A stretch of DNA of 64,000 nt, taken from Cupriavidus gilardii (lineage in GTDB: Bacteria > Pseudomonadota > Gammaproteobacteria > Burkholderiales > Burkholderiaceae). Of this stretch, positions 32,845-43,017 are shown piece by piece. The position numbers and the translations under genes were made by a program. The notes beneath the pieces were generated by a model that was not told the origin of the DNA, made no database searches, and was given only the letters and a program-made list of their open reading frames with translations. Within the stretch, counting starts at the first letter, position 1. Each line of letters starts with the position of its first letter. The stretch spans positions 558,001 to 622,000 of the forward strand of contig NZ_VZOV01000001.1 of the NCBI RefSeq assembly GCF_008801915.1. Reading direction: 5' to 3'.

Positions 32845-33513
32845 TCAGCGGCCCTTGAAGATCGGGTGCCGGGCGCAGGCCGACAGCACGATGCGCTCGG
32901 ACTGCACCAGATAGTCGTTCAGCGCCGTCGCGCATTCGGCCAGCTTGCCCGACTCGAACAGCTGCAGGATGTGCTGGTTCATCTCGACATAGGGCCCGTG
33001 CAGGAATTCCGGATCCTGCAGCATGCCGAACGCCAGCCGCAGCTCGGCCAGCAGGTGGGAGAACATCACGTTCAGCCGCTCGCTGTCGGCCAGTTCCACG
33101 ATGGCCATGTGGAACTCCATGTTGGCGGTACCCGCCCCCTGCCAGTCGCCGCGGTCGCGGCATTGCAATCCTGTTTCCACCGCGTGCCGCATGTGCTTGC
33201 GCGCCGGATGGCTGGGGTAGGCCTGCGCGATCGCCTGGCATTCGATCAGGCGGCGGACGCGGTAGATATCGATGATCGCCGCGATGCTGGGAATGGCAAC
33301 GGCGACGCCGCGATTGGGCTCGTGCTTGAGCAGGCCTTCCTTGGTCAGCACGCGGAACGTCTCGCGCAGCGTGTTGCGGGAGATCTGCAGGCTTTCACTG
33401 AGCGCGGCTTCGGACAGCCGCTGCCCCGGCGCGAAGTCGCCATGCAGGATGCGCTGGCGAATCTGTTCGGTGACCCGCTCGGCCAGGTTTTTTACGTCGG
33501 AACTGGTTGTCAT
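32845..33513 (-). CDS. GntR-family regulator (FadR/FCD subfamily)
   Basis: Transcription factor (222 aa) with an N-terminal winged HTH (RILHGDFAPGQRLSEAALSE, RNTLRETFRVL) and an all-helical FCD ligand domain (from about residue 80; ligand/metal residues in NMEFHMAIVELADS and MNQHILQLFE). The start is ATG 33513. It is divergent from the MFS/pxp/biotin-carboxylase operon, and two TTGTT-N-AACAA sites lie in the gap. It is the likely regulator of that operon, sensing the imported acid or a product. Confidence 0.92.
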   Translation of the reverse strand: MTTSSDVKNLAERVTEQIRQRILHGDFAPGQRLSEAALSESLQISRNTLRETFRVLTKEGLLKHEPNRGVAVAIPSIAAIIDIYRVRRLIECQAIAQAYPSHPARKHMRHAVETGLQCRDRGDWQGAGTANMEFHMAIVELADSERLNVMFSHLLAELRLAFGMLQDPEFLHGPYVEMNQHILQLFESGKLAECATALNDYLVQSERIVLSACARHPIFKGR

Positions 33514-33597
33514 GTTGGCGGCAAGGGACGGCGAGTTTGGCCGGGGTAATCGAGGCGCTGTCGCGGGCGTGCCCGGTTCGCGGGATGTTACCCCACC

Positions 33598-33608
33598 TTG
33601 TTCAACAA
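33598..33608. promoter_or_regulatory. Candidate GntR operator 1
   Basis: TTGTT-C-AACAA is a perfect 5+1+5 palindrome 85 bp upstream of the gntR start. It shares its arms with operator 2; the centres are 85 bp apart, about eight helix turns. FCD-type GntR regulators bind short odd-length palindromes of this shape. Confidence 0.55.
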
Positions 33609-33680
33609 AATGCGCTCGATTGGTGCATTGCCCCAAGTCTGCGTGCGGCTAGGTGTATACCAGAATCGATCCTGATGAAT

Positions 33681-33695
33681 GATTGTTGAACAATC
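33681..33695. promoter_or_regulatory. Candidate GntR operator 2
   Basis: GATTGTT-G-AACAATC is a perfect 7+1+7 palindrome containing the same TTGTT-N-AACAA core as operator 1. It lies about 190 bp before the MFS gene start. The gap 33514-33880 holds no gene; these two sites are its only clear features. Confidence 0.6.
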
Positions 33696-33880
33696 TCGCT
33701 ACGGTAGTTGAGTGATACGTGCATATACATCAACATGGCATGTGCCTTGCTAAACAGCGCTGCGGTGAAGGGGCGCCTGTTTCGATGGTCCGCTCACTGC
33801 CTCGACGTCGTCGCAGCAGGGTCGTGAAGACAGCGCGGCGAGCATCCCACGTTTTGCCGTTATCCCGAGTGAGCGCAACC

Positions 33881-35128
33881 ATGTGGCTTAAAGAAACTAC
33901 GCAGGAAGAGCGCAAGACGCTCTTTGCCGCCTTCGTCGGCTATGGGGTCGATGCCTTCGACTACATGATCTACACGTTCATGATTCCCACCTTCATCCTG
34001 GTGTGGGGCATGACCAAGGCACAGGCCGGCTATATCGCGACCGGCGCGCTGATCAGTTCCGCGATCGGCGGCTGGCTGGCCGGCATCCTGGCCGACAAGT
34101 ACGGCCGCGTGCGCGTGCTGCAGCTGACCGTGCTGTGGTTCAGCTTCTTCACGTTCCTCAGCGGCTTCACGCAGTCGCCCGAGCAGCTGTTCGTGACCCG
34201 CATGCTGCAGGGCCTCGGGTTTGGCGGCGAATGGTCGGTCGGCTCGGTGCTGATCGCCGAGATGATCCGCGCGCGCCATCGCGGCAAGGCGGTCGGCCTG
34301 GTGCAGAGCAGCTGGGCGATCGGCTGGGGCCTGTCGGCCATCGCGTTCTGGGCGGTCTACGCGATGTTCGAGCAGCAATATGCCTGGCGCGTGCTGTTCT
34401 GGATCGGTGTGCTGCCGGCCGTCTTCATCCTCTATATCCGCCGCAATATCAGCGAGCCCGAGGTCTATCGCGAGACCAAGGCGAAGCTCGCCGCCACCGG
34501 ACAGAGCAACAACTTCATGCTGATCTTCAAGCCGGGCGTGCTGCGCGTGACCGTGCTGGCGAGCCTGCTGGCCACCGGCATGCAGGGCGCCTACTACTCG
34601 GTGACGACCTGGCTGCCGACCTACCTGAAGATGGAGCGCAACCTGTCGGTGCTGAACACCAGCGGCTATCTGATGGTGCTGATTGCCGGCTCCTTCGCCG
34701 GCTACCTGACCAGCGCCTGGCTGTCCGACCATCTCGGGCGCCGGCGATGCTTCATGCTGTTCGCGGTCAGCGCGGCCATCCTGGTGATCTGCTACACGCA
34801 GCTGCCGATTACCGATGCGGCGATGCTGGTGCTGGGCTTTCCGCTGGGCTTCTTCCTGTCGGGCATCTTCTCCGGCATGGGCGCCTACCTGACGGAGCTC
34901 TATCCGAGCCATATCCGCGGTTCCGGACAAGGCTTCTGCTACAACTTCGGGCGTGCGGTCGGCTCCGTGTTCCCGGCGCTGATCGGACATATGGGCGCGA
35001 CGATGTCGCTCGGCGTCGCGATCGGTTATCTGGCGGCCGGCGCCTATGGGCTGGTCGTCGTCGCCTGCCTGCTGCTGCCCGAGACGCAAGGGCGCGAACT
35101 GGTCGGCGAAGCCGAGCCCGCGCATTGA
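33881..35128 (+). CDS. MFS transporter (MHS/SHS-type organic acid permease)
   Basis: Twelve-segment major-facilitator permease (415 aa). Loop signatures are [12 protein letters not shown] (between TM2 and TM3) and [11 protein letters not shown] (between TM8 and TM9). A central [15 protein letters not shown] stretch is typical of carboxylate/sialate-type MFS carriers. ATG 33881 is chosen because the protein starts there with a normal cytoplasmic N terminus; longer frames add Arg-rich sequence. It is the first gene of an operon with pxpA (12-bp gap), so it likely imports 5-oxoproline or a related acid. Confidence 0.9.
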   Translation: MWLKETTQEERKTLFAAFVGYGVDAFDYMIYTFMIPTFILVWGMTKAQAGYIATGALISSAIGGWLAGILADKYGRVRVLQLTVLWFSFFTFLSGFTQSPEQLFVTRMLQGLGFGGEWSVGSVLIAEMIRARHRGKAVGLVQSSWAIGWGLSAIAFWAVYAMFEQQYAWRVLFWIGVLPAVFILYIRRNISEPEVYRETKAKLAATGQSNNFMLIFKPGVLRVTVLASLLATGMQGAYYSVTTWLPTYLKMERNLSVLNTSGYLMVLIAGSFAGYLTSAWLSDHLGRRRCFMLFAVSAAILVICYTQLPITDAAMLVLGFPLGFFLSGIFSGMGAYLTELYPSHIRGSGQGFCYNFGRAVGSVFPALIGHMGATMSLGVAIGYLAAGAYGLVVVACLLLPETQGRELVGEAEPAH

Positions 35129-35139
35129 GGTCCGACGCC

Positions 35140-35895
35140 ATGCAAATCGACCTGAACAGCGATCTCGGCGAGAGCTTCGGCGCCTGGCGCATGGGCAGCG
35201 ATGCCGCGATGCTCGACATCGTCAGCAGCGCCAACGTGGCCTGCGGCTTCCACGCCGGCGATCCCGCCGGCATCCTGCGCACGCTGAAGGCCGCCGCGGC
35301 GCGCGGTGTCGCGGTGGGCGCGCATGTCTCGTATCCGGACCTGCAGGGCTTCGGCCGCCGCAACATGGACGTGGCGAGCGAAGACCTGATTGCCGACGTC
35401 ATCTATCAGATCAGCGCGCTGGCCGGCATGGCGGCGACGGTCGGCACGACGGTGCGCTACGTCAAGCCGCATGGCGCGCTGTACAACACCATCGCCAGCG
35501 ACGAACGCCAGGCGCGCGACGTGATCGCAGCCATCCGCGCGGTCGACCCCGAACTGGTGCTGGTCGCGCTGGCCGGCTCGCCGCTGGTGGGCTGGGCGCG
35601 CGATGCCGGCCTGCGCGTCGTCGCCGAGGCCTTCGCCGATCGCGCCTATACGCCGCAGGGCACGTTGGTCTCCCGCCGGGAACCGGGCGCGGTGCTGCAC
35701 GACGCCGGCGAGGTCGCACAGCGGATGTTGCGCCTGGTGCGGGAAGGCACGGTGGTCGCCATCGATGGCAGCGTGGCCGGCGTCGAAGCGCAGTCGATCT
35801 GCGTGCATGGCGACAGCGAGGGCGCGCTGGAGATGGCACGCGCCGTGCGCGACGCGCTGGAACGCGAGGGCGTGAACGTCCGCGCCTTCGCCTGA
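35140..35895 (+). CDS. pxpA: 5-oxoprolinase subunit PxpA (LamB/YcsF family)
   Basis: PxpA (251 aa), part of the prokaryotic ATP-dependent 5-oxoprolinase PxpABC, which opens 5-oxoproline to glutamate. Signature N terminus is [19 protein letters not shown], followed by [12 protein letters not shown] (metal/substrate residues), [15 protein letters not shown] and [10 protein letters not shown]. Length is typical. It sits between the MFS permease and the PxpB-PxpC fusion in one operon. Confidence 0.93.
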   Translation: MQIDLNSDLGESFGAWRMGSDAAMLDIVSSANVACGFHAGDPAGILRTLKAAAARGVAVGAHVSYPDLQGFGRRNMDVASEDLIADVIYQISALAGMAATVGTTVRYVKPHGALYNTIASDERQARDVIAAIRAVDPELVLVALAGSPLVGWARDAGLRVVAEAFADRAYTPQGTLVSRREPGAVLHDAGEVAQRMLRLVREGTVVAIDGSVAGVEAQSICVHGDSEGALEMARAVRDALEREGVNVRAFA

Positions 35896-35920
35896 GCGCG
35901 GGCCGGATCTGGAGGTCATC

Positions 35921-37543
35921 TTGCGTTTCCTGCCCGTTTCCTCGAATGCGCTGCTGGTCGAGCTGGCCGATCTGGACCAGACGCTGGCTTTGCTGGCGTC
36001 CCTGCAGCGCGAATCCCTTCACGGGGTGATCGAGCTCGTGCCGGCCGCCCGCACGATTCTCCTGTACTACCGCCCCTGGGTCACCAACGCCGGCGCGCTG
36101 GTCCGTGCGATCGCCGCGCGCGATCTGTCGCAGCGTGTCGAGCGCAGCGATACGCTGATCGAGATCCCGGTCCGCTATGACGGCGAGGACCTGGCCGAGG
36201 TGGCGCAGCTGCTAGGCATCGCCACCGACGAGGTCGTGCGCCGTCATACCGGCAGCGAATATACGGTGGCGTTTACCGGCTTCGCGCCCGGCTTCGCTTA
36301 CCTCAGCGGCGGCCATCCCTCCCTCGACGTGCCGCGGCGCCGTACGCCGCGCACGCGGATTCCGGCCGGGGCCGTGGGTCTGGCCGGCACCTTCAGCGGC
36401 GTCTATCCGAAGGCCAGCCCCGGCGGCTGGCAGATCATCGGTACCACGCCGTTGGCGATGTGGGATCTGGAGCGCGAGCCGCCGGCGCTGCTGCAGCCCG
36501 GGTATCGCGTGCGCTTTGTCGATATCGCGACGGTGGACGAGGTCACACGGAGCCGCATGATGTCCGCGCACGATGCGGGAGCGCCGGTGGCCGGCGTGCG
36601 TCGCCCGCAGAGCGCTGCCGCCTGTACCGCGGCGCTGAAGGTAAAGGGCACCGGCTTGCAGACCGTATTGCAGGACCTTGGCCGCCACGGCCAGGCCGGG
36701 CAGGGCGTGTCGGTCTCCGGCGCGCTCGACCGGGCCGCACTGCGGATGGCGAACCGTCTGGTCGGCAATCGCAGCGACGGTGCCGCGCTCGAAACCGTCG
36801 GCGGCGGCCTGCAGTTGCAGAGCCAGGGCGACACCGTGCTGGCCGTGACCGGCGCCGATGCGCCGCTGATCGTGCGCGCGGCCGATGGCCGCCAGTGGCG
36901 CGTATCGACGCATCGGGCCGTGGCGCTTGCCGATGGCGACACCTTGAGCGTCGGCCAGCCCGTCGCCGGCGCCCGCTGCTATGTGGCAGCGCGCGGCGGC
37001 TTTGCCGTGGCGCCGGTGCTCGGCAGCTGCGCGACCGACACGCTGGCCGGCATCGGCCCCGCGCCGTTGGCCGTCGGCGATCTGCTGGGTGTCCTGCCCG
37101 CTCCGCCGGGCGCCGTGGTCGGCATGCCGGAGGAACGCGCCGCCGATCTGCCGACAGTCGAACGCGACGTGGTCCTTGACGTGGTACTGGGACCGCGCAC
37201 CGACTGGTTTACGCCCGAGTCGGTCGAGCGGCTACGAATGCAACGCTGGCAAGTCACGCCCCAGTCCAATCGCGTCGGCCTGCGGCTGGCCGGCGAGGTG
37301 CCGCTCGAACGCGCCATCACCGGCGAACTGCCGAGCGAGGGCACCGTGCTCGGGGCGTTGCAGGTGCCGCCCAGCGGCCAGCCCATCCTGTTCCTGGCGG
37401 ACCATCCGCTGACCGGCGGCTACCCGGTGATCGGCGCCGTCGCGCCTCACCATCTGGACCGTGCCGGCCAGATCCCGGTCGGTGCATGGCTGCGCTTCAA
37501 CCCGATCGGCCCGTTCGAAGAACTGCAACCGTCTGCCGACTGA
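35921..37543 (+). CDS. 5-oxoprolinase subunits PxpB-PxpC fused in one protein
   Basis: Fusion of the two kinase-like subunits (540 aa). Residues about 1-215 are PxpB (KipI/allophanate hydrolase subunit 1 type), with [14 protein letters not shown] and [14 protein letters not shown]. Residues about 235-525 are PxpC (KipA/subunit 2 type), with [31 protein letters not shown] and [14 protein letters not shown]. The start is TTG 35921, preceded by a strong GGAGG. E. coli encodes these separately; a fused form fixes 1:1 stoichiometry. With PxpA it should phosphorylate and open the lactam ring. Confidence 0.92.
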   Translation: MRFLPVSSNALLVELADLDQTLALLASLQRESLHGVIELVPAARTILLYYRPWVTNAGALVRAIAARDLSQRVERSDTLIEIPVRYDGEDLAEVAQLLGIATDEVVRRHTGSEYTVAFTGFAPGFAYLSGGHPSLDVPRRRTPRTRIPAGAVGLAGTFSGVYPKASPGGWQIIGTTPLAMWDLEREPPALLQPGYRVRFVDIATVDEVTRSRMMSAHDAGAPVAGVRRPQSAAACTAALKVKGTGLQTVLQDLGRHGQAGQGVSVSGALDRAALRMANRLVGNRSDGAALETVGGGLQLQSQGDTVLAVTGADAPLIVRAADGRQWRVSTHRAVALADGDTLSVGQPVAGARCYVAARGGFAVAPVLGSCATDTLAGIGPAPLAVGDLLGVLPAPPGAVVGMPEERAADLPTVERDVVLDVVLGPRTDWFTPESVERLRMQRWQVTPQSNRVGLRLAGEVPLERAITGELPSEGTVLGALQVPPSGQPILFLADHPLTGGYPVIGAVAPHHLDRAGQIPVGAWLRFNPIGPFEELQPSAD

Positions 37544-37569
37544 GCCGGCGCCTTTTATCCAAATTCGCG

Positions 37570-39306
37570 ATGAAGAAAGTCCTGATTGCCAACCGTGGAG
37601 AGATCGCCGTCCGCATCATCCGCGCCTGCGCCGACTACGGTGTCGGCTCCGTGGCGGTGTATGCCAACGCCGATATCGATGCGATGCACGCGCGCCTGGC
37701 CGACGAGGCTTACGGCCTGAATGGCGACCGTCCCGCCGACACCTATCTGAACATCGACAAGCTGCTCGACATCGCCCGCCGCAGCGGTGCCGATGCCGTC
37801 CATCCCGGCTACGGCTTCCTGTCCGAAAGCGAGGCGTTTGCGCGGGCCGTCATCGAGGCCGGCCTGACGTGGATCGGTCCGTCGCCGGCCACGATCGCGC
37901 GGCTCGGCGACAAGGTCGAAGCGCGCAAGATCGCGCTGCGCGTGGGCGCGCCACTGGTCGCCGGTACGCCCGAGCCGGTCGCCGACGCCAACGAGGTACT
38001 GGCGTTTGCCGAGCAGCATGGCTTGCCGATCATCATCAAGGCCGCGTTCGGCGGCGGTGGCCGCGGCATGAAGATCGCCTGGCGCATGGATGAAGTCGAG
38101 GAACTCTATGCTTCGGCCGTCCGGGAGGCGGTCACCGCTTTCGGCCGCGGAGAGTGTTTCGTCGAGCAGTTCCTCGACAAGCCCCGCCATATCGAGGCAC
38201 AGGTCCTCGCCGATCGGCATGGCAATGTGGTCGTGCTGGGCACGCGGGACTGCTCGCTGCAACGCCGGAACCAGAAGCTCGTCGAAGAGGCCCCGGCGCC
38301 GTTCCTCAGCGATGAACAACGCGCGCGCATCCACGCCGCGGCGCGCGACATCTGCGCGGCCGCGGAATACACCAGCGCCGGCACGGTGGAATTCCTGCTC
38401 AGCGCCAGCGGCGCGATCTCGTTCCTCGAGGTCAACACGCGGCTGCAGGTCGAGCATCCTGTCACCGAGCAGACCACCGGCGTCGACCTGGTGGTCGAGC
38501 AGTTGCGCGTGGCCGATGGCCTGCCGCTGTCGATCGCCGAAACCCCCGCACCGCTCGGCCATGCGATCGAGTTCCGCATCAATGCCGAGGACGTGGGCCG
38601 CGGTTTCCTGCCCACGCCCGGGCCGGTGCGGCGCTTCGACGCGCCGTCGGGCCCGGGCGTGCGCGTCGATTCCGGCGTGCAGGCCGGTTCGGTGGTGCCG
38701 GGGACGTTCGATTCGCTGATGGCCAAGCTGATCGTGACCGGCGCCACGCGGGAACAGGCGCTGGCGCGTGCCCGCCGTGCACTGCGCGAATTCCGCATCG
38801 AGGGCGTGGCATCGGTGCTGCCATTCCATCGTGCCGTGATCGATCACGCCGATTTCGTCGGCACGGGCGGCTTCAACGTCCACACGCGCTGGATCGAGTC
38901 CGACTTTGCCGAGCCGCTGGCGGCAGCCGCGCGTGCCGAACCGCGGCAGGACGACAGCTTGCTGCGTACGGCGATCGAGGTCGACGGCCGCCGCATGGTG
39001 CTGGGCTTGCCCGCGCAACTGCTGCGTGGCCTGGCCGACGCGCCGGGAACCGGCGGCGCGACGGACCCCGCCGATCCCGTACCGACCGCCGCCAACCCGG
39101 CCGAGCTGCCGTCGCCGATTGCCGGCACCGTGCAGGCGTGGAAGGTCGCGCTCGGCGACGAGGTCAAGCAAGGCGATCTGATCGCCGTGATGGAAGCGAT
39201 GAAGATGGAGATGCAGGTCCACGCGCATCGCGACGGCCGTGTCGCGTGGCAGGCTGGCGCCGGCACTTACCTGGCCGCGGGGGCGCGGCTGGCGGAGATT
39301 GTCTGA
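37570..39306 (+). CDS. Biotin carboxylase fused to biotin carboxyl carrier domain
   Basis: Biotin-dependent carboxylase alpha subunit (578 aa). The biotin carboxylase part has [19 protein letters not shown], the ATP-grasp loop [12 protein letters not shown] and [16 protein letters not shown]-terminal BCCP domain carries the biotinyl lysine in VMEAMKMEM. It has no carboxyltransferase partner in the window. This gene type is often found with pxpABC-like genes, where a complete urea- or lactam-carboxylase system may form, so a carboxylation step before ring opening is possible. It is the last gene of the operon. Confidence 0.9.
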   Translation: MKKVLIANRGEIAVRIIRACADYGVGSVAVYANADIDAMHARLADEAYGLNGDRPADTYLNIDKLLDIARRSGADAVHPGYGFLSESEAFARAVIEAGLTWIGPSPATIARLGDKVEARKIALRVGAPLVAGTPEPVADANEVLAFAEQHGLPIIIKAAFGGGGRGMKIAWRMDEVEELYASAVREAVTAFGRGECFVEQFLDKPRHIEAQVLADRHGNVVVLGTRDCSLQRRNQKLVEEAPAPFLSDEQRARIHAAARDICAAAEYTSAGTVEFLLSASGAISFLEVNTRLQVEHPVTEQTTGVDLVVEQLRVADGLPLSIAETPAPLGHAIEFRINAEDVGRGFLPTPGPVRRFDAPSGPGVRVDSGVQAGSVVPGTFDSLMAKLIVTGATREQALARARRALREFRIEGVASVLPFHRAVIDHADFVGTGGFNVHTRWIESDFAEPLAAAARAEPRQDDSLLRTAIEVDGRRMVLGLPAQLLRGLADAPGTGGATDPADPVPTAANPAELPSPIAGTVQAWKVALGDEVKQGDLIAVMEAMKMEMQVHAHRDGRVAWQAGAGTYLAAGARLAEIV

Positions 39307-39331
39307 GCGCATGCGGTGAAGGGCCGCTGCC

Positions 39332-40447
39332 TCAGGCAGCGGCGCCCGCCGCGTATTCCGGGTAGTCGGTATAGCCGGCGGCACCGCCGCCGAAGTAACT
39401 GGCGCGATTGCCGGGATGGAGCGGCAGGTCGTGCCGCAGCCGGTAGGGCAGGTCCGGGTTGCCGATAAAGCTGCGGCCAAACCCGATCAGGTCGGCCCAG
39501 CCCCTGGCAAGCGCTTCCTCGGCGCGCGCCTTGTTGTAGTTGCCCGAATAGATCAGCGTGCCGGGGTAGACCTCGCGCAACGCCTCCTTGAACGCGGCCG
39601 GCATCACCGGCGCATCTTCCCAGTCGGCTTCGGCGATGTGGATATAGGCGACGCCGATCTTGCCGAGCGCGTGGGCTGCGGCCAGATAGGTAGCTTCGGG
39701 CGTGTCGTCGACCGCGCCCTGCAGCGTGGTCAACGGGGCCAGCCGCACGCCGATTCGGTCCTTGCCGACGACATCGGTGACCGCCTGCGCGACCTCCTTC
39801 AGAAAGCGCAGCCGGTTGTGCAGCGAGCCGCCGTATTCGTCGGTGCGCGCGTTGGCCTGCGAATCGATGAACTGATTGATCAGATAGCCGTTGGCCCCGT
39901 GCAGCTCGACGCCGTCGAAGCCAGCGTCCAGCGCGTTTCGCGCAGCTTGCGCGTAGTCGGCAACGATGCCGTGGATCTCGGGGACCGTCAGCGCGCGCGG
40001 CGCGGAGTGCTGCACCATCTCGCCGGCGCCGCCGGCCGGACCCTTGCCTTCCACGTCGATGAACACCTTGACCCCTTCGGCCACCAGCGCGGATGACGAC
40101 ACCGGGGCCGCGTTGCCGGGCTGCAGCGAGGTGTGCGACACGCGGCCGACGTGCCACAGCTGGGCGAACATGATGCCGCCGGCGGCGTGCACCGCGTCGG
40201 TGACCTTGCGCCAGCCGGCCATCTGTTCCGGCGTGTGGATGCCCGGCGTCCACGCGTAGCCCTGGCCCTGCTGGCTGATCTGCGTGCCTTCGGAAATGAT
40301 CAGTCCGGCCGAGGCGCGCTGCCGGTAGTACTCGGCCATCAGGTCGGTCGCCACGCCGCCGTCGCCGGCGCGCGAGCGCGTCATCGGCGGCATCACGATA
40401 CGGTTTTCGGTGGTCAGCTTGCCAAGGCGGTAGGGCGTAAACAGCAT
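39332..40447 (-). CDS. Old yellow enzyme-family ene-reductase (NemA-like)
   Basis: FMN-dependent alkene reductase (371 aa) that reduces activated C=C bonds or nitro groups with NAD(P)H. Family marks are MPPMTRSRA, AQLWHVGRVSH, GFDGVELHGANGYLINQF (substrate His/Asn pair), SLHNRLRF and a late LIGFGRSFIGNPDLP FMN-phosphate loop. Length is typical of NemA. It is convergent with the biotin-carboxylase operon. No adjacent NemR-type regulator is seen. Confidence 0.93.
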   Translation of the reverse strand: MLFTPYRLGKLTTENRIVMPPMTRSRAGDGGVATDLMAEYYRQRASAGLIISEGTQISQQGQGYAWTPGIHTPEQMAGWRKVTDAVHAAGGIMFAQLWHVGRVSHTSLQPGNAAPVSSSALVAEGVKVFIDVEGKGPAGGAGEMVQHSAPRALTVPEIHGIVADYAQAARNALDAGFDGVELHGANGYLINQFIDSQANARTDEYGGSLHNRLRFLKEVAQAVTDVVGKDRIGVRLAPLTTLQGAVDDTPEATYLAAAHALGKIGVAYIHIAEADWEDAPVMPAAFKEALREVYPGTLIYSGNYNKARAEEALARGWADLIGFGRSFIGNPDLPYRLRHDLPLHPGNRASYFGGGAAGYTDYPEYAAGAAA

Positions 40448-40688
40448 GGGTTCCTCTCGGTTGCGGTTGCGGATCGGCGGGCCGTCGGGTCACGCCGATG
40501 CCGCGATGAGGCCATTGTCGGCAACGCATCCGTTCGGAAAAACCCGGTGACCGGCAAATGATTCTTGCGCCGGGGTCAAGGGTCATCCGTGCTTCGGCAA
40601 ATGCGCGGCGGTATCCTTCGTCCGGGCCGCCGATCCGGCGGCGTCGCATCTGAAAACCTTGAAGACACCGAAAGACGATGAGGACTGC

Positions 40689-42431
40689 ATGACGGAGTCG
40701 AACTCCACCTCCCGACCACCGGCCATCGGCCTTGCCGGCGCGGCGCGCGACCTGTATCGCGCGCTGTGGCGTCATGCGAGCGGCGTGCGGCTTCATTTGA
40801 TCGGCGCCACGGCGCTGCTGGCCGCCGCGCAGCTGCTGCGGCTGACGATGCCGTGGCTGGCCGCCCAGGCGATCAACGCGCTGCAGCAGGACAGCCTCGC
40901 CACGGCCGGCCGCTGGATTCTTTATCTGATCGGCGTCTATCTGCTTTCGTGGCTGCTGCACGGCCCGGGCCGCGTGCTCGAGCGCAACGTCGGCGTGCGC
41001 GTACGCGAGCGGCTGGGCGACCAGCTCTATGCGCGCATCGCCGCGGCGCCGCTGGCCTGGCGCGATGGCCGGCATTCGGGCGAGTTGCAGCACCGTGTGG
41101 TGCAATCCAGCCGGGCGCTGTCGGACTTCGCGCAGAACCAGTTCGTCTACCTGCAGAACGCCTTCAACTTCGTCGGTCCGCTGGTCGCACTGACGCTGCT
41201 GTCGCGCACCAGCGGCCTGATCGCCGTCACCGGCTACGTGGTGATCGCGCTGATCATCCTGCGCTTCGACCGCACGCTGATGCAGCTGGCCCGCGCCGAG
41301 AACGACGCCGAGCGCCGCTATGCCGCCGCCTTGCTCGACTTTGTCGGCAACGCCGGCACGGTGATCGGGCTGCGCCTGCAGGCCGCATCGCGCAAGTTGC
41401 TCGGCCGCAGGATGGCGGCCGTGATGGCGCCACTTCGTCGTGCGGTCATGGTCAACGAAGGCAAGTGGTTCGCCGTGGACCTGCTCGGCATGGGGCTGAC
41501 CTGGATCCTGGTGGTGATGTACGTGCTGCAGGAGCGCTCGCCGGGGCAGGCGGTGGCGCTCGGCACCGTCTTCATGATCTACCAGTACGCGCAGCAGGCC
41601 GCCTCGGTGGTCGGTTCGATGGCCGCGAACTTCCAGAGCTTCGCGCGGATGCATACCGACTACGGCAGTGCCGAACCGATCTGGGACGCCCCGGGCGATC
41701 CCGACGCGGCGGTGCCGGCCGTGGTGCCCGATGCGCCGTGGCAAACGCTGGAATTGCGCGGCGCCACCGTGCACTACGCCGACGGTTCCCGCGGTGGACT
41801 GCATGGCATCGACCTGGTGCTGCGGCGTGGCGCGCGGGTGGCCTTGATCGGCCCGAGCGGCGGGGGCAAGAGCACGCTGCTGCGGACGCTGGCCGGTCTC
41901 TATCATCCGCAGCACGGGGAATTGCGGCGCGACGGCGCGACGGTCGGCTGGTCCGAGCTGCGTACGCTGGCCACGCTGATTCCGCAGGAGGCGGAGGTAT
42001 TCGAGGCGAGCGTCGAGGAGAATCTGACCTTCGGCCTGCCGGTCGACGCGGCGGCGCTGGGCGGCGCCGTGCATACGGGCGGGTTCGACGAGGTATTGCA
42101 CCGCCTTCCCGATGGCCTCGCCAGCGCCATCAACGAGCGCGGCGGCAACCTGTCGGGCGGTCAGCGGCAGCGGCTGGCGCTCGCCCGCGGCGCGCTCGCG
42201 GCGCAGGGCAGCTCGCTGCTGCTGCTCGACGAGCCGACCAGCGCGCTGGACCCGCAGGCCGAGGCTCGCGTGTTCGACCGCATGCACGCCGCCTTTCCGT
42301 CGGCTTGCATCGTCGCCTCGGTCCATCGGCCGAGCCTGCTCGCGCGCTTCGACACGATCGTCGTGATGGAAGGCGGCAAGGTCGTCGATGCCGGGCCGCG
42401 CGACGAGGTGCTGGCCAGGCGGGCGCATTGA
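40689..42431 (+). CDS. ABC transporter, fused permease-ATPase (exporter type)
   Basis: Half-size ABC exporter (580 aa): an N-terminal six-helix permease (about residues 20-310), then the ATPase with Walker A GPSGGGKST, Q-loop LIPQEAEVF, signature LSGGQRQRLALARG and Walker B LLLLDEPTSALD, and H-loop ASVHRPS. ATG 40689 has GAGG in front; a TTG at 40659 is less likely. It works as a homodimer or with a distant partner. The substrate is unknown; a lipid or drug is usual for this family. Confidence 0.9.
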   Translation: MTESNSTSRPPAIGLAGAARDLYRALWRHASGVRLHLIGATALLAAAQLLRLTMPWLAAQAINALQQDSLATAGRWILYLIGVYLLSWLLHGPGRVLERNVGVRVRERLGDQLYARIAAAPLAWRDGRHSGELQHRVVQSSRALSDFAQNQFVYLQNAFNFVGPLVALTLLSRTSGLIAVTGYVVIALIILRFDRTLMQLARAENDAERRYAAALLDFVGNAGTVIGLRLQAASRKLLGRRMAAVMAPLRRAVMVNEGKWFAVDLLGMGLTWILVVMYVLQERSPGQAVALGTVFMIYQYAQQAASVVGSMAANFQSFARMHTDYGSAEPIWDAPGDPDAAVPAVVPDAPWQTLELRGATVHYADGSRGGLHGIDLVLRRGARVALIGPSGGGKSTLLRTLAGLYHPQHGELRRDGATVGWSELRTLATLIPQEAEVFEASVEENLTFGLPVDAAALGGAVHTGGFDEVLHRLPDGLASAINERGGNLSGGQRQRLALARGALAAQGSSLLLLDEPTSALDPQAEARVFDRMHAAFPSACIVASVHRPSLLARFDTIVVMEGGKVVDAGPRDEVLARRAH

Positions 42432-42437
42432 ATCGAT

Positions 42438-42923
42438 TCAAGCATCGTTCCGGCGCCCGGATGTCCGGGGTTTAGCGATCCCGGTTCGCATGGCGGCGGC
42501 CCGCCCGCGCGCCGGACCTTCCGCTGTGCTGCTCCCCAGCGCACCGGCCGCCGCGGCGCGCAGCATGCGCCGGAACGTCGGACACTCGAGGTGGCTCGGC
42601 GCCGGGCACACCGCGGCATGCCGCAGCCCATCACGCATCGCCGTCAGCCGGCGAATCGTGCGATCCAGCTCATCGGCCTTGGCGGCAAGCCGCGCGCGGT
42701 CGATCCGTGGGCGGCCGTCACTCGCGAACATCCGCGAAATCTCATCCAGCGAGAACCCGGCGGCCCGGCCCAGCGCGATCAGTGCCAGCCGGTCCAGCAC
42801 GGCGGGCTCGAACACGCGTCGCAGTCCGCGCCTGCCGACCGACGCGATCAGTCCCTTTTCCTCATAGAAGCGCAGCGTGGAGGCGGGCACGCCAGATCGT
42901 TGCGCCACTTCAGCAATGTCCAT
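42438..42923 (-). CDS. MerR-family transcriptional regulator
   Basis: MerR-type regulator (161 aa). The N-terminal HTH is MDIAEVAQRSGVPASTLRFY with the EEKGLI wing, and a dimerisation helix follows. The effector end has two cysteines (CPAPSHLEC), not the four-cysteine cluster of SoxR, so an Fe-S redox sensor is not supported; a metal or small electrophile is possible. It is divergent from the methyltransferase, with a SoxR-like box in the gap, which it likely binds. Confidence 0.88.
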   Translation of the reverse strand: MDIAEVAQRSGVPASTLRFYEEKGLIASVGRRGLRRVFEPAVLDRLALIALGRAAGFSLDEISRMFASDGRPRIDRARLAAKADELDRTIRRLTAMRDGLRHAAVCPAPSHLECPTFRRMLRAAAAGALGSSTAEGPARGRAAAMRTGIAKPRTSGRRNDA

Positions 42924-42934
42924 GTCGGCAGCCC

Positions 42935-42965
42935 TTGACTTCAAGTTGACTTGAAGTGCCATGAT
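42935..42965 (+). promoter_or_regulatory. MerR-type promoter with SoxR-like operator
   Basis: A -35 TTGACT (42935-42940) and a -10-like CATGAT (42960-42965) are 19 bp apart, the overlong spacing of MerR-family promoters. The palindrome ACTTCAAGTTGACTTGAAGT (42938-42957) covers the spacer and is close to the E. coli soxS SoxR box (CCTCAAGTTAACTTGAGG). Because transcription would start near 42972, the methyltransferase start at 43018 is preferred over 42961. Confidence 0.75.
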
Positions 42966-43017
42966 GGCTTGCATGGACGATCAGTGCAACGATCAATGCA
43001 ACTGCGAGGAGCCGACG

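Noticed and set aside
37555..39480. 641-codon frame antisense to the biotin carboxylase gene
   Set aside because: Shadow frame with Arg/Ala/His bias; the sense gene has complete ATP-grasp and BCCP motifs.
42961..43017. N-terminal extension of the methyltransferase from ATG 42961
   Set aside because: It would start at the -10 region of the MerR-type promoter; ATG 43018 has a strong ribosome site.
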